Positions 38,024 through 48,026 are shown, counted from the first letter of the stretch. The stretch is 64,000 nucleotides of DNA from Lachnospiraceae bacterium (GCA_024695145.1 JAILIS010000046.1:17118-81117); one strand, 5' to 3'. The notes: generated by a model from the sequence alone, not told the origin. A program made the numbers and translations.

Positions 38024-39790
38024 GTGAACCGGATCAACATACTTGATGATAAGACAATAAATAAAATAGCTGCGGGTGAAGTAGTCGAGCGTCCCGAAAG
38101 CGTAGTAAAAGAGCTTGTGGAAAATGCCATAGACTCGGGTGCAAAAAATATCAGCATCGAGATAAAGGGCGGCGGGATCGATTATATCAGGATCACCGAT
38201 AACGGAAGCGGGATAAAAAAGGATGATATCCCTCTTGCTTTCTGCCGCCATGCCACAAGCAAGATCAGTTCGGAAGCGGATCTTATGAACATCACTTCCC
38301 TTGGTTTTCGCGGCGAAGCTTTATCCTCCATAGCCGCCGTCTCATCCGTGGAGGTGATGACGAAGACTTCCGACAGTCTTTACGGATACCACTACCGGAT
38401 AAAAGGCGGGGTAGAGATGTCCCTTGACGAAACAGGCTGTCCTTCCGGGACCACTGTCATAGTCAGAAACCTCTTTTACAATACGCCTGCCAGACGGAAG
38501 TTCTTGAAAAGTCCCGTCACCGAAGGCACGCATATAACACATCTGGTTGAAAAACTGATACTTTCACATCCCGAGATATCATTTAAATATACGATCTCAA
38601 ACAGGATGCTGCTATCAAGTACCGGAAACAGTGATCACGCGGCGGATATCTACTCGATATTCGGACGCGATATCGCACGCCGGCTGGTAGAGATCTCGTT
38701 CACATCGGAAAACTGCAGCATTTTCGGTTATGTCGCAAAACCCGAAGCGGCACGCGGAAACAGGGATTATGAACTGTTCTTTGTCAACGGCAGATGCATA
38801 AAGAGCCGTATACTCTCGTCTGCAGTCGAAGAAGCATACAAGCCTTTTCTGATGCTGCACAGATTTCCTTTCGTTGTCCTGTATATCGATATACCTTCGG
38901 AACTTCTCGATGTTAACGTACATCCGTCCAAGACCGAAGTCCGTTTTGCACAGGAGAGCGAAGTTTTTTCCGTCGTATGTGATGCCGTGACCGAAGGAAT
39001 AACACGACGTGAACTTATTCCGGAAGTAAATGTACAGATAAAAGAGGCAGTCAGGGACGAGGAAAAAAAAGAGATCGTTCCTCCTCCGGAGCCTTTTGAA
39101 ACAACACGCATAGAGCAGTACCGGGAGACGGTCAAAAATATTCAGGTTCCCTCTGTCAGCGAACCCGTCCAGGAAACCCTGTTTAAAGAGGGATTTCTCG
39201 GAGAACAAAACCGTATAAAGCACAGGATCGTCGGTCAGGTTTTTGATACTTACTGGATCATAGAATACGACGGTAAAATGTATATCATCGACCAGCATGC
39301 AGCGCACGAAAAGGTGCTTTATGAAAGATTCAGCAAACAGATCGCACAAAACGAGGTCACATCCCAGCTTCTGAGTCCTCCTGTGATCATATCGCTCTCT
39401 CCGGCAAATGAGGAAGTTCTTACACAGAATCTGGAACGTTTCCGTCTTTCGGGCTTTGAGATCGAACACTTCGGAGGGAGGGAGTATGCACTGACTGCCG
39501 TTCCCGCAGAACTGTTCAGGCTGACTGAAAAAGAATACTTCCTCGAAATGCTTGACGATATGACATCTTCACCTTTTCCTAAAGACAGCGCCATGATAAA
39601 TGACAGGATAGCAACAATGGCGTGTAAGGCGGCAGTAAAAGGAAATATGAGACTGTCTGTACCGGAAGCCGATGCGCTTATATCAGAACTGTTATCTCTT
39701 GATAATCCGTACAATTGTCCTCACGGCAGGCCGACCATAGTATCTTTTACGAGAAGTGAACTGGACAAGATGTTTAAAAGGATCGTATAG
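38024..39790 (+). CDS. mutL: DNA mismatch repair protein MutL
   Basis: 588 residues. GHKL ATPase that links MutS to strand incision. N-terminal motifs: IAAGEVVERPESVVKELVEN, DNGSGI, HATSKI, TSLGFRGEALSSI and GTTVIVRNLFYNTPARRKFL. The C-terminal dimerisation domain has IIDQHAAHEKVLYERF, the endonuclease-type DQHAxHE variant found where no MutH exists, and CPHGRPTIVSFTRSEL. The start is GTG at 38024 with only a weak ribosome site inside the end of mutS, so translational coupling is likely. It directly abuts miaA. Confidence 0.97.
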   Translation: MNRINILDDKTINKIAAGEVVERPESVVKELVENAIDSGAKNISIEIKGGGIDYIRITDNGSGIKKDDIPLAFCRHATSKISSEADLMNITSLGFRGEALSSIAAVSSVEVMTKTSDSLYGYHYRIKGGVEMSLDETGCPSGTTVIVRNLFYNTPARRKFLKSPVTEGTHITHLVEKLILSHPEISFKYTISNRMLLSSTGNSDHAADIYSIFGRDIARRLVEISFTSENCSIFGYVAKPEAARGNRDYELFFVNGRCIKSRILSSAVEEAYKPFLMLHRFPFVVLYIDIPSELLDVNVHPSKTEVRFAQESEVFSVVCDAVTEGITRRELIPEVNVQIKEAVRDEEKKEIVPPPEPFETTRIEQYRETVKNIQVPSVSEPVQETLFKEGFLGEQNRIKHRIVGQVFDTYWIIEYDGKMYIIDQHAAHEKVLYERFSKQIAQNEVTSQLLSPPVIISLSPANEEVLTQNLERFRLSGFEIEHFGGREYALTAVPAELFRLTEKEYFLEMLDDMTSSPFPKDSAMINDRIATMACKAAVKGNMRLSVPEADALISELLSLDNPYNCPHGRPTIVSFTRSELDKMFKRIV

Positions 39791-40726
39791 ATGAAAGACC
39801 TGATCATTCTCGCAGGCCCCACGGCCGTCGGAAAATCAGCCCTGGCGGTTGATATCGCATCAAAGATAAACGGATCGGTCATAAGTGCCGACTCCATGCA
39901 GGTATATCGCGGCATGGATATAGGTACGGCAAAGATCACAAAAGATGAGATGCGCTCTGTTCCTCACTATCTGATCGATATACTCGATCCGGAAGATGAT
40001 TTTAACATCGTCACCTTTCAGGAAAAGGCAAAAGAAGCAATTAAGCAAATAACAGCTTCGGGCCGTATACCGATGATCGTCGGCGGAACGGGATTTTACA
40101 TTCAAAGCGTCCTTTATGACATCGATTTTTCAATGGGCGATGAACTGACGCAATACAGGGCGGAGCTTAATGCACTGATCGAGGAAAAAGGAGCCGAGTA
40201 TGTTCATAAGATACTTGAGCGATCGGATCCCGATGCCGCCGCCGCGATACATTATAATGACAAAAAGCGCATGATAAGGGCTCTTGAATACATCAGGCAG
40301 ACAGGACGCCCCATATCGGAACATAACCGTGAAAGTGCGCAAAAGCCTTCTCCTTACAATTACTGTTATTTTGTCCTGACGGATGACAGAGAAAAAATAT
40401 ACCACCGTATAGATGAGCGTGTTGACCGGATGATAGAAGACGGTCTTGTCGACGAAGTAAGAAAACTGACAGAGCGAGGCCTTACAAGGGATAATGTTTC
40501 GATGCACGGTATAGGATACAAGGAGATCATCGATCATCTTGACGGGATATGCTCTCTTGATGAGGCGATATACACGATAAAGCGCGAGTCACGTCATTTC
40601 GCGAAGCGGCAGCTCACATGGTTTAAACGCGAAAAGGACGTTATATGGCTCGATAAGAGTAAAGATACCGATATTATGGGAAAAATCATGCAGTCACTTT
40701 CCAAAAGAGGGATAATAAATGAATGA
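39791..40726 (+). CDS. miaA: tRNA dimethylallyltransferase
   Basis: 311 residues, full length. Adds a dimethylallyl group to A37 of tRNAs that read codons starting with U. Walker A-like loop GPTAVGKSALAVDIA, then SADSMQVYRGMDIGTAK, PHYLIDILDPED and VGGTGFYIQSVLYDI; the C-terminal part has SMHGIGYKEIIDHLDG and KRQLTWFKRE. It begins at the base after the mutL stop, the common mutS-mutL-miaA order, and overlaps the next gene by 8 bases. Confidence 0.97.
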   Translation: MKDLIILAGPTAVGKSALAVDIASKINGSVISADSMQVYRGMDIGTAKITKDEMRSVPHYLIDILDPEDDFNIVTFQEKAKEAIKQITASGRIPMIVGGTGFYIQSVLYDIDFSMGDELTQYRAELNALIEEKGAEYVHKILERSDPDAAAAIHYNDKKRMIRALEYIRQTGRPISEHNRESAQKPSPYNYCYFVLTDDREKIYHRIDERVDRMIEDGLVDEVRKLTERGLTRDNVSMHGIGYKEIIDHLDGICSLDEAIYTIKRESRHFAKRQLTWFKREKDVIWLDKSKDTDIMGKIMQSLSKRGIINE

Positions 40727-42008
40727 TCTATATGAAATGTACGGCAGATGCGGTATAAGCAAAGACGTATATATGTTCGGCGAAAAGGTACTTGACGGTC
40801 TTACTGACAGATTTGTGCAGTTTGACCGTATTACCGAGATAAACCAGCTGAAAGTCCTGTCGGCGATGCAGGAGTGCAGGGTCAGCGAAGCCTGTTTCAT
40901 GCCGTCAAGCGGATACGGATATAACGATCTCGGGCGTGATACACTTGAAAAAGTATACGCAAAAGTGTTCCACACCGAAGATGCACTTGTCAGACCGCAG
41001 CTGACATGCGGTACTCATGCGCTTGCAACGGCGCTTTTCTGCCGGCTTCGTCCCGGGGATGAACTTCTGTCGATATCGGGCAAGCCCTATGATACTCTTG
41101 AAAAAGTCATAGGAATACGAAGAGAAAAGGGGTCTCTTGCCGAGTACGGCATCAGTTACTCGCAGGTCGATCTTAAAAGTGACGGAAGTTTTGACTTCGA
41201 AGGTATAAGAGCTGCCGTAAAAGAGAACACAAAGCTCATAGCGATACAAAGATCAAAGGGATACGAGACGCGCCCGTCGCTGTCGGTCGATCAGATAGGC
41301 GAAGCGATAAGATTTGTTAAAAGCCTTAATAAAGACCTGACAGTAATGGTCGATAACTGCTACGGTGAATTTACGGATACGAAAGAGCCTTCCGATGTGG
41401 GCGCCGATATGGTGGTAGGCTCTCTTATCAAAAATCCGGGCGGCGGGCTGGCTCCCATGGGAGGATATATAGCAGGAACCGCTTCATGTATAGAACAGGC
41501 GGCGTACAGACTGACGTCTCCGGGCCTCGGAAAAGAAGTCGGAGCGACTCTTGATATCAACCGTACACTGTTTCAGGGACTGTTTCTGTCCCCGACCGTT
41601 ACAAACGCATCACTTAAAGGTGCGCTCTTTGCGGCCGCCATCTACGAGAAGCTCGGATTTGACGTTATCCCCGACTCCAAAGAGAGACGTAATGATATCA
41701 TTCAGGCCGTGACTTTGGGATCTGCCGAAGCGGTATGTGCTTTCTGCAACGGTATCCAGAAGGCGGCCCCGGTCGATTCACACCTTACGGCCGAACCGTG
41801 GGACATGCCGGGATATGATAGCAAAGTGATCATGGCTGCCGGTGCTTTCATCTCTGGAAGCTCGATCGAACTGTCCGCCGATGCACCCCTAAGACCCCCT
41901 TATGCGGTTTATTTTCAGGGCGGACTTACCTGGTATCACGCAAAATACGGAATACTCATGTCTCTTCAGGCTCTTGTTGACAAAGGAATAGTTGATATAT
42001 ACATCTAG
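40719..42008 (+). CDS. Methionine gamma-lyase family protein (PLP enzyme, aluminium resistance protein family)
   Basis: 429 residues. Cys/Met metabolism PLP fold. Marks: FMPSSGYGYNDLGRDTLE, PQLTCGTHALATALF, VMVDNCYGEFTDTKEP (Asp that holds the cofactor) and SLIKNPGGGLAPMGGYIAG, with the PLP lysine in LIKNPGG. The family is often annotated after miaA in Clostridia and Bacilli (YnbB). The substrate has not been proven for most members. It overlaps miaA by 8 bases. Family secure, reaction uncertain. Confidence 0.9.
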   Translation: MNDLYEMYGRCGISKDVYMFGEKVLDGLTDRFVQFDRITEINQLKVLSAMQECRVSEACFMPSSGYGYNDLGRDTLEKVYAKVFHTEDALVRPQLTCGTHALATALFCRLRPGDELLSISGKPYDTLEKVIGIRREKGSLAEYGISYSQVDLKSDGSFDFEGIRAAVKENTKLIAIQRSKGYETRPSLSVDQIGEAIRFVKSLNKDLTVMVDNCYGEFTDTKEPSDVGADMVVGSLIKNPGGGLAPMGGYIAGTASCIEQAAYRLTSPGLGKEVGATLDINRTLFQGLFLSPTVTNASLKGALFAAAIYEKLGFDVIPDSKERRNDIIQAVTLGSAEAVCAFCNGIQKAAPVDSHLTAEPWDMPGYDSKVIMAAGAFISGSSIELSADAPLRPPYAVYFQGGLTWYHAKYGILMSLQALVDKGIVDIYI

Positions 42009-42014
42009 AGACTC

Positions 42015-42042
42015 TTGTGTTAAAATATGCTAGATATAGTAT
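42015..42042 (+). promoter_or_regulatory. Candidate promoter of the mre operon
   Basis: TTGTGT at 42015-42020, a 16-base spacer, TAGTAT at 42037-42042. Both hexamers are off consensus. It lies in the only gap before the cell-shape genes. Confidence 0.4.
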
Positions 42043-42062
42043 GACTTGTGAGGGTTTTCATT

Positions 42063-43073
42063 TTGGCTGTCAATGCTTTCGGGATAGATCTCGGCACATA
42101 TAATATCAAAATATATAACGGTTTTACCGACAGGATCGTCTCCCATAAAAACATGATAGCGATCCAGAACAGGCGCAATCTCTTTGCCTATGGTGACGAT
42201 GCCTTTACAATGTACGAAAAGTCACCTGATAACATTAAGGTTTCATTTCCGCTGACATACGGCGTTATAGCCGATATCAACCATATGCAGATACTGATCC
42301 GTAATTTCATCAATGATGAGATGGACGGGAACATCAGAAGTGCGGATTATTACATCTCGGTTCCTACAGATATCACCGAAGTTGAAAAACGTGCATTCGT
42401 TGACCTTGTTAAAGAATCCAATATCAGGGCAAAGAATATATATATTGTCGAAAAAGCGATAGCAGACGGTATAGGCATGGATGTTGACATGCACCGTTCC
42501 CAGGGATTTCTTGTTGTAAATGTCGGATATGAGACTACCGAGATATCGATACTCAGTCTTGGCGGTATAGTGCTCTCAAAGCTAATCAAAACCGGCGGCA
42601 AGAAATTTGACGAGAGCATCCGCAATATGGTCCGTAAAGAGTATAATCTTCTGATCGGAGCAAAGACAGCGGAGCAGACAAAGATAGAACTCCCGACACT
42701 TGAAGCCGAACAGAGGGATGCCGTTGTCTACGGCAGGGATATAGTCACGGGACTCCCGGTCGAGCGTACGATACCGACCATGCTCATAGAACGGGCCATG
42801 CACGAGAACTTTGAGACTATCATCGACAATGTGCGGCTGATACTTGAGCGTACACCTCCGGAGCTCGGAGCAGATATTTACAAAAAGGGGATCTTCCTGA
42901 CAGGCGGAAGTGCGGGGATCGGAGATCTTCATGAACTGATCAGCAAGAGTACCGGGCTCAAGATACTGTTCTCCCCTAACGGAGAGGGCAGTGTGGCCTA
43001 CGGTCTTTCCCAGATAATCAAGAACGAACGGCTTCATCCGATAGTTTACACCATGGAGGATTTCTCCGTTTAA
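42063..43073 (+). CDS. mreB: MreB-like actin-family protein with altered nucleotide motifs
   Basis: 336 residues. MreB filaments guide lateral wall synthesis. The actin fold is clear: phosphate-1 loop FGIDLGTYNIKIY, VIADINHMQIL, the PTDITEVEKRAF segment with its conserved Glu, ERTPPELGADIYKKGIFLTG and adenosine motif LTGGSAGIG. The phosphate-2 loop is VVNVGYETTE where MreB has VVDIGGGTTE: the Asp is Asn and two glycines are lost. IEEPMAAAIG reads VEKAIADGIG. ATP hydrolysis may be weak. I start it at TTG 42063, with GAGGG eight bases upstream; GTG 42048 overlaps that ribosome site. mreC and mreD follow. Confidence 0.87.
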   Translation: MAVNAFGIDLGTYNIKIYNGFTDRIVSHKNMIAIQNRRNLFAYGDDAFTMYEKSPDNIKVSFPLTYGVIADINHMQILIRNFINDEMDGNIRSADYYISVPTDITEVEKRAFVDLVKESNIRAKNIYIVEKAIADGIGMDVDMHRSQGFLVVNVGYETTEISILSLGGIVLSKLIKTGGKKFDESIRNMVRKEYNLLIGAKTAEQTKIELPTLEAEQRDAVVYGRDIVTGLPVERTIPTMLIERAMHENFETIIDNVRLILERTPPELGADIYKKGIFLTGGSAGIGDLHELISKSTGLKILFSPNGEGSVAYGLSQIIKNERLHPIVYTMEDFSV

Positions 43074-43098
43074 TCGCAGCAGGTGGCAGTTATCATAA

Positions 43099-43962
43099 AT
43101 GGCACGCAACAGATCAAAAAGAAACAAAATCAATATACCGAGTAGATACGTATTGCTGGCACTGTCTGTTATTTGCATTATCATGATGGTGCTTTCTTAT
43201 GCTACGGATATGATGAGCTATGCCCCTCAGGCTGTGGCAGGATACACCGTCATTCCTTTCCAGAAGGCGATATCATATGCCGGAAGCTGGCTGGCGGGAA
43301 GATCCGAATCCATCAAGGAACTTGAGGCTTTAAGGGTTGAAAATGCCGAACTGAAAGAGACCGTTAATGATCTTACGATCAAGATCAACGATCTGACTAC
43401 CGATAAATACGAGCTTGCACAGCTGCGCCAGCTCCTTTCCCTCGATGAAAGATACAGCGATTATCCGACGGTTGGCGCCAGAGTAATAGGAAAAGACGCC
43501 GGAAACTGGTATTCAACATTCCTTATCGACAAGGGCACCAATGACGGTATAAAGGTCAACATGAACGTCATGGCCGGAACCGGACTTGTAGGTATAGTCA
43601 CATCCGTCGGACCCAACTGGGCTACCGTCAGATCCATTATCGATGACGATTCCAACATAAGTGCAATGGTATTAAACACATCCGATACAATGATCGTATC
43701 GGGTGATCTTGAGCTGTATTCAAACGGCACCATAAAGTTCACCGAATTAAAAGATGACGATAACGTAGTCGAACAGGGAGATCAGGTCGTAACGAGCCAG
43801 ATAAGCAGCAAGTATCTTCCCGGGATATCGATCGGATATATAGAGCAGATCAACAGCGATTCAAACAACCTTACAAAATCGGGATTCATTACCCCTGTTG
43901 TTGATTTTGAACATCTGGATATCGTTCTTGTGATCACCCAGATGAAACAGACAAAGGAGTGA
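43099..43962 (+). CDS. mreC: Rod shape-determining protein MreC
   Basis: 287 residues. One membrane segment (about residues 15-36), then a coiled coil (ESIKELEALRVENAELKETV) and two beta domains typical of MreC (ARVIGKDAGNWYSTFLIDKG, NMNVMAGTGLVGIVTSVGPN, GDQVVTSQISSKYLPGISIG). It links the MreB system to PBP2 and RodA outside the membrane. It follows mreB by 25 bases, and AGCAGGTGG stands before the ATG. mreD starts two bases after its stop. Confidence 0.94.
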   Translation: MARNRSKRNKINIPSRYVLLALSVICIIMMVLSYATDMMSYAPQAVAGYTVIPFQKAISYAGSWLAGRSESIKELEALRVENAELKETVNDLTIKINDLTTDKYELAQLRQLLSLDERYSDYPTVGARVIGKDAGNWYSTFLIDKGTNDGIKVNMNVMAGTGLVGIVTSVGPNWATVRSIIDDDSNISAMVLNTSDTMIVSGDLELYSNGTIKFTELKDDDNVVEQGDQVVTSQISSKYLPGISIGYIEQINSDSNNLTKSGFITPVVDFEHLDIVLVITQMKQTKE

Positions 43963-43963
43963 T

Positions 43964-44470
43964 ATGTACAGAAAGATCACAATGCTTTTCCTAATACTGA
44001 TAGGTTATCTGATACAGAGCACAATGATCCGTGTACTTCCCATGGGCGGTGTTGCGCCCAATTTTCTGATCATTCTGACATCCTGCTTCGGATTCATGCG
44101 CGGAAAAGGCGACGGAATGTTCATCGGTTTCATTTCCGGACTTATCATCGATATCCTGTTCGGCGGACTGATAGGATTTTATGCGCTGGTCTATATGCTC
44201 ATAGGTTATGCCAACGGTTTCTTTGCCAGGATATTCTACCCCGAAGACATCAAACTTCCCGTGGTACTGATAACCAGCAGTGAACTCGTATACTGCTTCG
44301 TAATCTATATCTTCAGGTTTCTCATTCAGGGGAAGGTTCGCTTCGGATATTATATGCTGCATATCATACTTCCGGAGATCGTTTACACGATATTTGTGAC
44401 TATCGTCATTTACAAAGTTATCCTGAACATTAACGAATGGCTTGAAGACATAGAAAGAAGGAACGCCTGA
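43964..44470 (+). CDS. mreD: Rod shape-determining protein MreD
   Basis: 168 residues, five to six membrane segments. MreD is poorly conserved in sequence; position between mreC and PBP2 together with PNFLIILTSCFGFMRGKGDG and LLIGY-type segments supports the call. AAAGGAG is placed before the ATG at the mreC end. The last base of the stop codon is followed directly by the PBP2 start. Confidence 0.88.
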   Translation: MYRKITMLFLILIGYLIQSTMIRVLPMGGVAPNFLIILTSCFGFMRGKGDGMFIGFISGLIIDILFGGLIGFYALVYMLIGYANGFFARIFYPEDIKLPVVLITSSELVYCFVIYIFRFLIQGKVRFGYYMLHIILPEIVYTIFVTIVIYKVILNINEWLEDIERRNA

Positions 44471-47341
44471 TTGTTCTCGGATCTCAAAGAATGGCTTAAA
44501 GACGCCATTTTTAACCGATTCACAATACTGCTGGCTGTATATGCCGTTCTGATCGTTGTTCTTGTACAGCGCCTTTTTATGATGCAGATAATAAAAGGGC
44601 AGGAGTATCAGAACAACTTTAAGCTTACGATCAAAAAAGAAACGACCTTAAAGAGTACAAGGGGCAATATATATGACAGGAACGGAAATCTTCTTGCATA
44701 CAACAAGCTTGCCTACTCGGTCACGATAGAAGATAATTTCGAATCCGGAAAAAAGAAAAATGCACTGATCAACGACTCCATATTCCGCGCGATAAAGATC
44801 GTCGAATCATGCGGAGACACCGTATCAAATGATTTTAACATTTATATCAATGATGACGGGCAGTACGAATTTGCCGTGACAGGCACGAGACTGACAAGGT
44901 TTCTCGCAGACATCTACGGTCACAAATCGATGGATGATCTGACAACGGATGAGCGTAATTCGACTCCGGACGAGGTGATACAGTATCTGGCGGACAATAA
45001 ACGTTACGGCATAGGACATACCGTTATCGATCCCGAAGGTAACGGCAGTTTTGTTCCTCTTGACGGATACACGAAGGAGGAGGCTCTTCAGATAGTAACC
45101 GTCAGGTATCAGCTTTCAACGAACAGTTACCAGAAGTATCTGTCAACCGTTATAGCCGATGACGTCAATGAAGAAACGGTCGCCGCTATAAAGGAGAATT
45201 CGGATATACTACAGGGCGTCGGAATAGAAGTCAATACTCTGCGGCAGTATAACGATCCATATTATTTTGCACATATCATTGGGTATACCGGATATGCTTC
45301 AACGGAGGATCTGGCTGAACTTGCCGATTCATCGCACGATTACAATGCCGCTGATATGGTCGGTAAATCCGGCATAGAAAAATCCATGGAAGAGTACCTT
45401 CAGGGTACAAAAGGAAAGGATGCCATCTATGTCGATAATATGGGAAAGATCATCGAATCAATATCACACGTTGATCCGGCCGCCGGAAACGATGTGTATC
45501 TGTCGATAGATTCCGATCTTCAGAAAGCCGTATACAACATGCTCGAGCAGAAGCTCGCGGGAATACTTGTCTCCAAGATATTAAACGTCAAGACATACAA
45601 CAACGACGTCGTAAAATCATCCCTTATGATGATCCCCATCGATGATGTATATTACGCCCTTATCAACAATAACGTCATCGATATCGAGCATATGGGAGGG
45701 GACAACGCGGCAACCTACGAAAGACAGGTTAACGATGCGTTCATCGCAAGGCAGGCGCAGGTCCTTTCATCCTTAAGAGATGAGCTTCTTGTAACTGCCA
45801 CTCCTTATAAAGAGCTTCCCGAAGACATGAAGATATATGAGAGTTACATAGTCTCAAGGCTGATGTCACAGTCGGTCGGGGTGCTTGTTTCCGACCGTAT
45901 AGACAGAGAAGATGCCACATTTATCAACTGGACCATCAATGAGACCATCTCACTTAACGAGTATCTCCATTACTGTCTGGCAAACAACTGGATCGATGTC
46001 ACAAAATTCCATCTGGATAAGCAGTATTCCGATTCGGAAGAAGTTTACCGGCAGCTTGTTGACTATATACTGAACGATCTGTCTCAAAACGAGGGTTTTG
46101 CCAAGAAGATCTACAAATATATGATAGCTGACGATAACATAAGCGGCCGTCAGCTGTGTATGATATTATATGAGCAGAAAGTCGTGACAGGTACCGCACA
46201 GGATCGTGCCATGCTAGAATCCGGTGCCAAGACTTCGTATGATTTTATCATCAACAAGATCGCAAATCTTGAGATAACCCCCGCGATGCTGGCTCTCGAT
46301 CCGTGCTCGGGTTCATGTGTCGTCAGCAACAGTTCGGGAGAGCTTTTGGCACTTGTTACATACCCCGGATACGATAACAACAGGTTTGCCAATTCCATTG
46401 ATTCGGAATACTATGCCGCACTCCTGGGCGATCTGGCGAGCCCTCTTTACAATAACGCGACCCAGCAGATGACGGCACCCGGTTCTACCTTCAAACCTTG
46501 TTCTGCCGCCTGTGCTCTTGAGGAGGGCGTTGTCAATACCGGTGAGACGATACGGTGTGAAGGTATATTTGAATATTTTGATGTTGAAAAGCAGTGCTGG
46601 GTATACCCCGGAGGACACGGTGCTCTTGACGTCATAGGCGCTATAGGTAATTCCTGTAACGTATTCTTTTATGAAGTGGGCTACCGTCTGGCCACCAACA
46701 CTCATACCGCCAACTATGACGAGGAACGTGGTCTGAACCGGCTGCGCAAATATGCCGACCTGTTCGGACTGACGACCAAGACGGGAATAGAGATGGAAGA
46801 AAATGAGCCCAAGTTCTCGGATGAACTGCCTGTAGACTCTGCTATCGGACAGGGTAGTCACAACTATACAACGGTAGGACTGTCGAGATATGTCACGACG
46901 ATAGCAACACGGGGAACATGCTATAAATATACGCTTTTGTCAAAAGTGGTTGATCAGAACGGTTCGGTGATAGTTACCGGATCCCCGGATATCCAGAACA
47001 GTGTCCTTTTTGCCGAAAGCACATGGGACCAGATATACCGGGGTATGCGTATGGTTGTCGAGAAGGCTTCGGCTTTCAGGGGCTTCCCCATAGCAGTCGC
47101 CGGAAAGACGGGAACGGCACAGACAAGCAAATCACGGACAAATCACGCTGTGTTTATCGGATTCGCTCCGTATGATGATCCGGAGATCACCGTTGCCACA
47201 CGTATAGCCTACGGATACACGTCCGCAAATGCGGCGCAGCTGTCAAAAGATGTACTCAGTTATTATTTCCAGGTTGAGTCTGCCGAGGAACTTGTAAACG
47301 GTGTTGCTGATGAAGCTTCAGACGAGATAATCGAGGATTAA
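44471..47341 (+). CDS. mrdA: Penicillin-binding protein 2 (MrdA-like), enlarged by an internal insertion
   Basis: 956 residues; typical PBP2 is 600-700. Anchor at about residues 17-38, then the dimerisation domain (STRGNIYDRNGNLLAYN). The transpeptidase domain starts at YLSIDSDLQKAVYNMLEQKL near residue 345 and has STFK (about residue 672, in APGSTFKP), SCN (in GNSCNVFF) and KTG (about residue 878, in VAGKTGTAQ). Between about 365 and 610 lies a helical, motif-poor region interrupting the domain before the catalytic Ser. The start is TTG, abutting mreD. It should crosslink wall with RodA, whose gene follows after minC. Confidence 0.92.
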   Translation: MFSDLKEWLKDAIFNRFTILLAVYAVLIVVLVQRLFMMQIIKGQEYQNNFKLTIKKETTLKSTRGNIYDRNGNLLAYNKLAYSVTIEDNFESGKKKNALINDSIFRAIKIVESCGDTVSNDFNIYINDDGQYEFAVTGTRLTRFLADIYGHKSMDDLTTDERNSTPDEVIQYLADNKRYGIGHTVIDPEGNGSFVPLDGYTKEEALQIVTVRYQLSTNSYQKYLSTVIADDVNEETVAAIKENSDILQGVGIEVNTLRQYNDPYYFAHIIGYTGYASTEDLAELADSSHDYNAADMVGKSGIEKSMEEYLQGTKGKDAIYVDNMGKIIESISHVDPAAGNDVYLSIDSDLQKAVYNMLEQKLAGILVSKILNVKTYNNDVVKSSLMMIPIDDVYYALINNNVIDIEHMGGDNAATYERQVNDAFIARQAQVLSSLRDELLVTATPYKELPEDMKIYESYIVSRLMSQSVGVLVSDRIDREDATFINWTINETISLNEYLHYCLANNWIDVTKFHLDKQYSDSEEVYRQLVDYILNDLSQNEGFAKKIYKYMIADDNISGRQLCMILYEQKVVTGTAQDRAMLESGAKTSYDFIINKIANLEITPAMLALDPCSGSCVVSNSSGELLALVTYPGYDNNRFANSIDSEYYAALLGDLASPLYNNATQQMTAPGSTFKPCSAACALEEGVVNTGETIRCEGIFEYFDVEKQCWVYPGGHGALDVIGAIGNSCNVFFYEVGYRLATNTHTANYDEERGLNRLRKYADLFGLTTKTGIEMEENEPKFSDELPVDSAIGQGSHNYTTVGLSRYVTTIATRGTCYKYTLLSKVVDQNGSVIVTGSPDIQNSVLFAESTWDQIYRGMRMVVEKASAFRGFPIAVAGKTGTAQTSKSRTNHAVFIGFAPYDDPEITVATRIAYGYTSANAAQLSKDVLSYYFQVESAEELVNGVADEASDEIIED

Positions 47342-47354
47342 GGAAGGTATTGAT

Positions 47355-48026
47355 ATGAGAGAAGCGGTTACCATCAAAAGTTTTCCAAACGGATTGAAGC
47401 TGATACTCAATCCCGATATGCCTTTTGAACAGCTTTATGTCGCGTTTGCCCAAAAGCTTATCGAATCGGAGCGTTTTTTGGGTGATGCAAAACTTGTCAT
47501 TACGTTTGACGGCAGAAAACTGTCTGATCTTGAGGAACGTGCACTTATTGAAGCTTTCGGTGAATACACGCAGGTGACTGTTCTGTGCGTTATGGAGCGT
47601 GATGAGAAGAAAAATGAGGTCTTCATACAGGCGGCCAACGCCTTCTCACCGAGCGGAGAGGTTGAGAACACTTCCGTATACAAAGGAACGCTTCATGCGG
47701 GGCAGAATCTCGAAACCGAGGGGAGCATAGTGGTACTCGGGGATGTCAATCCCGGAGCCAGCATTACCGCTGCGGGATCCGTTGTCGTTCTCGGGACCGT
47801 CTACGGTGACGTCTATGCCGGAGTCAAAGGGGATGAGGGAGCATTCGTTGCTGTACTTGATATCAAGTGTGATGTCATCACCGTTGCGGGAAGCGAATGC
47901 ACGATGTTTACGAAAAACGCCGGATTCCTGCGCAAGGTTTCCGGAGCAAAGATAATATATATCGGAGCCGACGGTATAGTCTGTGAGGACATTACAAAGG
48001 AGTTTCTTGCAAATATCCCTTTCTAG
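47355..48026 (+). CDS. minC: Septum site-determining protein MinC, with no minD or minE next to it
   Basis: 223 residues. MinC blocks FtsZ polymerisation away from midcell. N-terminal domain residues 1-100; C-terminal beta-helix with SIVVLGDVNPGASITAAGSV and VVVLGTVYGDVYAGVKGDEG, then AFVAVLDIKCDVITVAG, is typical. The MinD-contact RSGQ motif reads HAGQ (in GTLHAGQNLETEG). minD and minE, the usual next genes, are missing: rodA begins 10 bases later. GGAAGG precedes the ATG. The call is firm; how this MinC is localised is unclear. Confidence 0.9.
   Translation: MREAVTIKSFPNGLKLILNPDMPFEQLYVAFAQKLIESERFLGDAKLVITFDGRKLSDLEERALIEAFGEYTQVTVLCVMERDEKKNEVFIQAANAFSPSGEVENTSVYKGTLHAGQNLETEGSIVVLGDVNPGASITAAGSVVVLGTVYGDVYAGVKGDEGAFVAVLDIKCDVITVAGSECTMFTKNAGFLRKVSGAKIIYIGADGIVCEDITKEFLANIPF

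Noticed and set aside
38615..39469. 284-residue minus-strand frame
   Set aside because: Lies wholly opposite mutL, which has all family motifs; no start signals and no recognisable protein.
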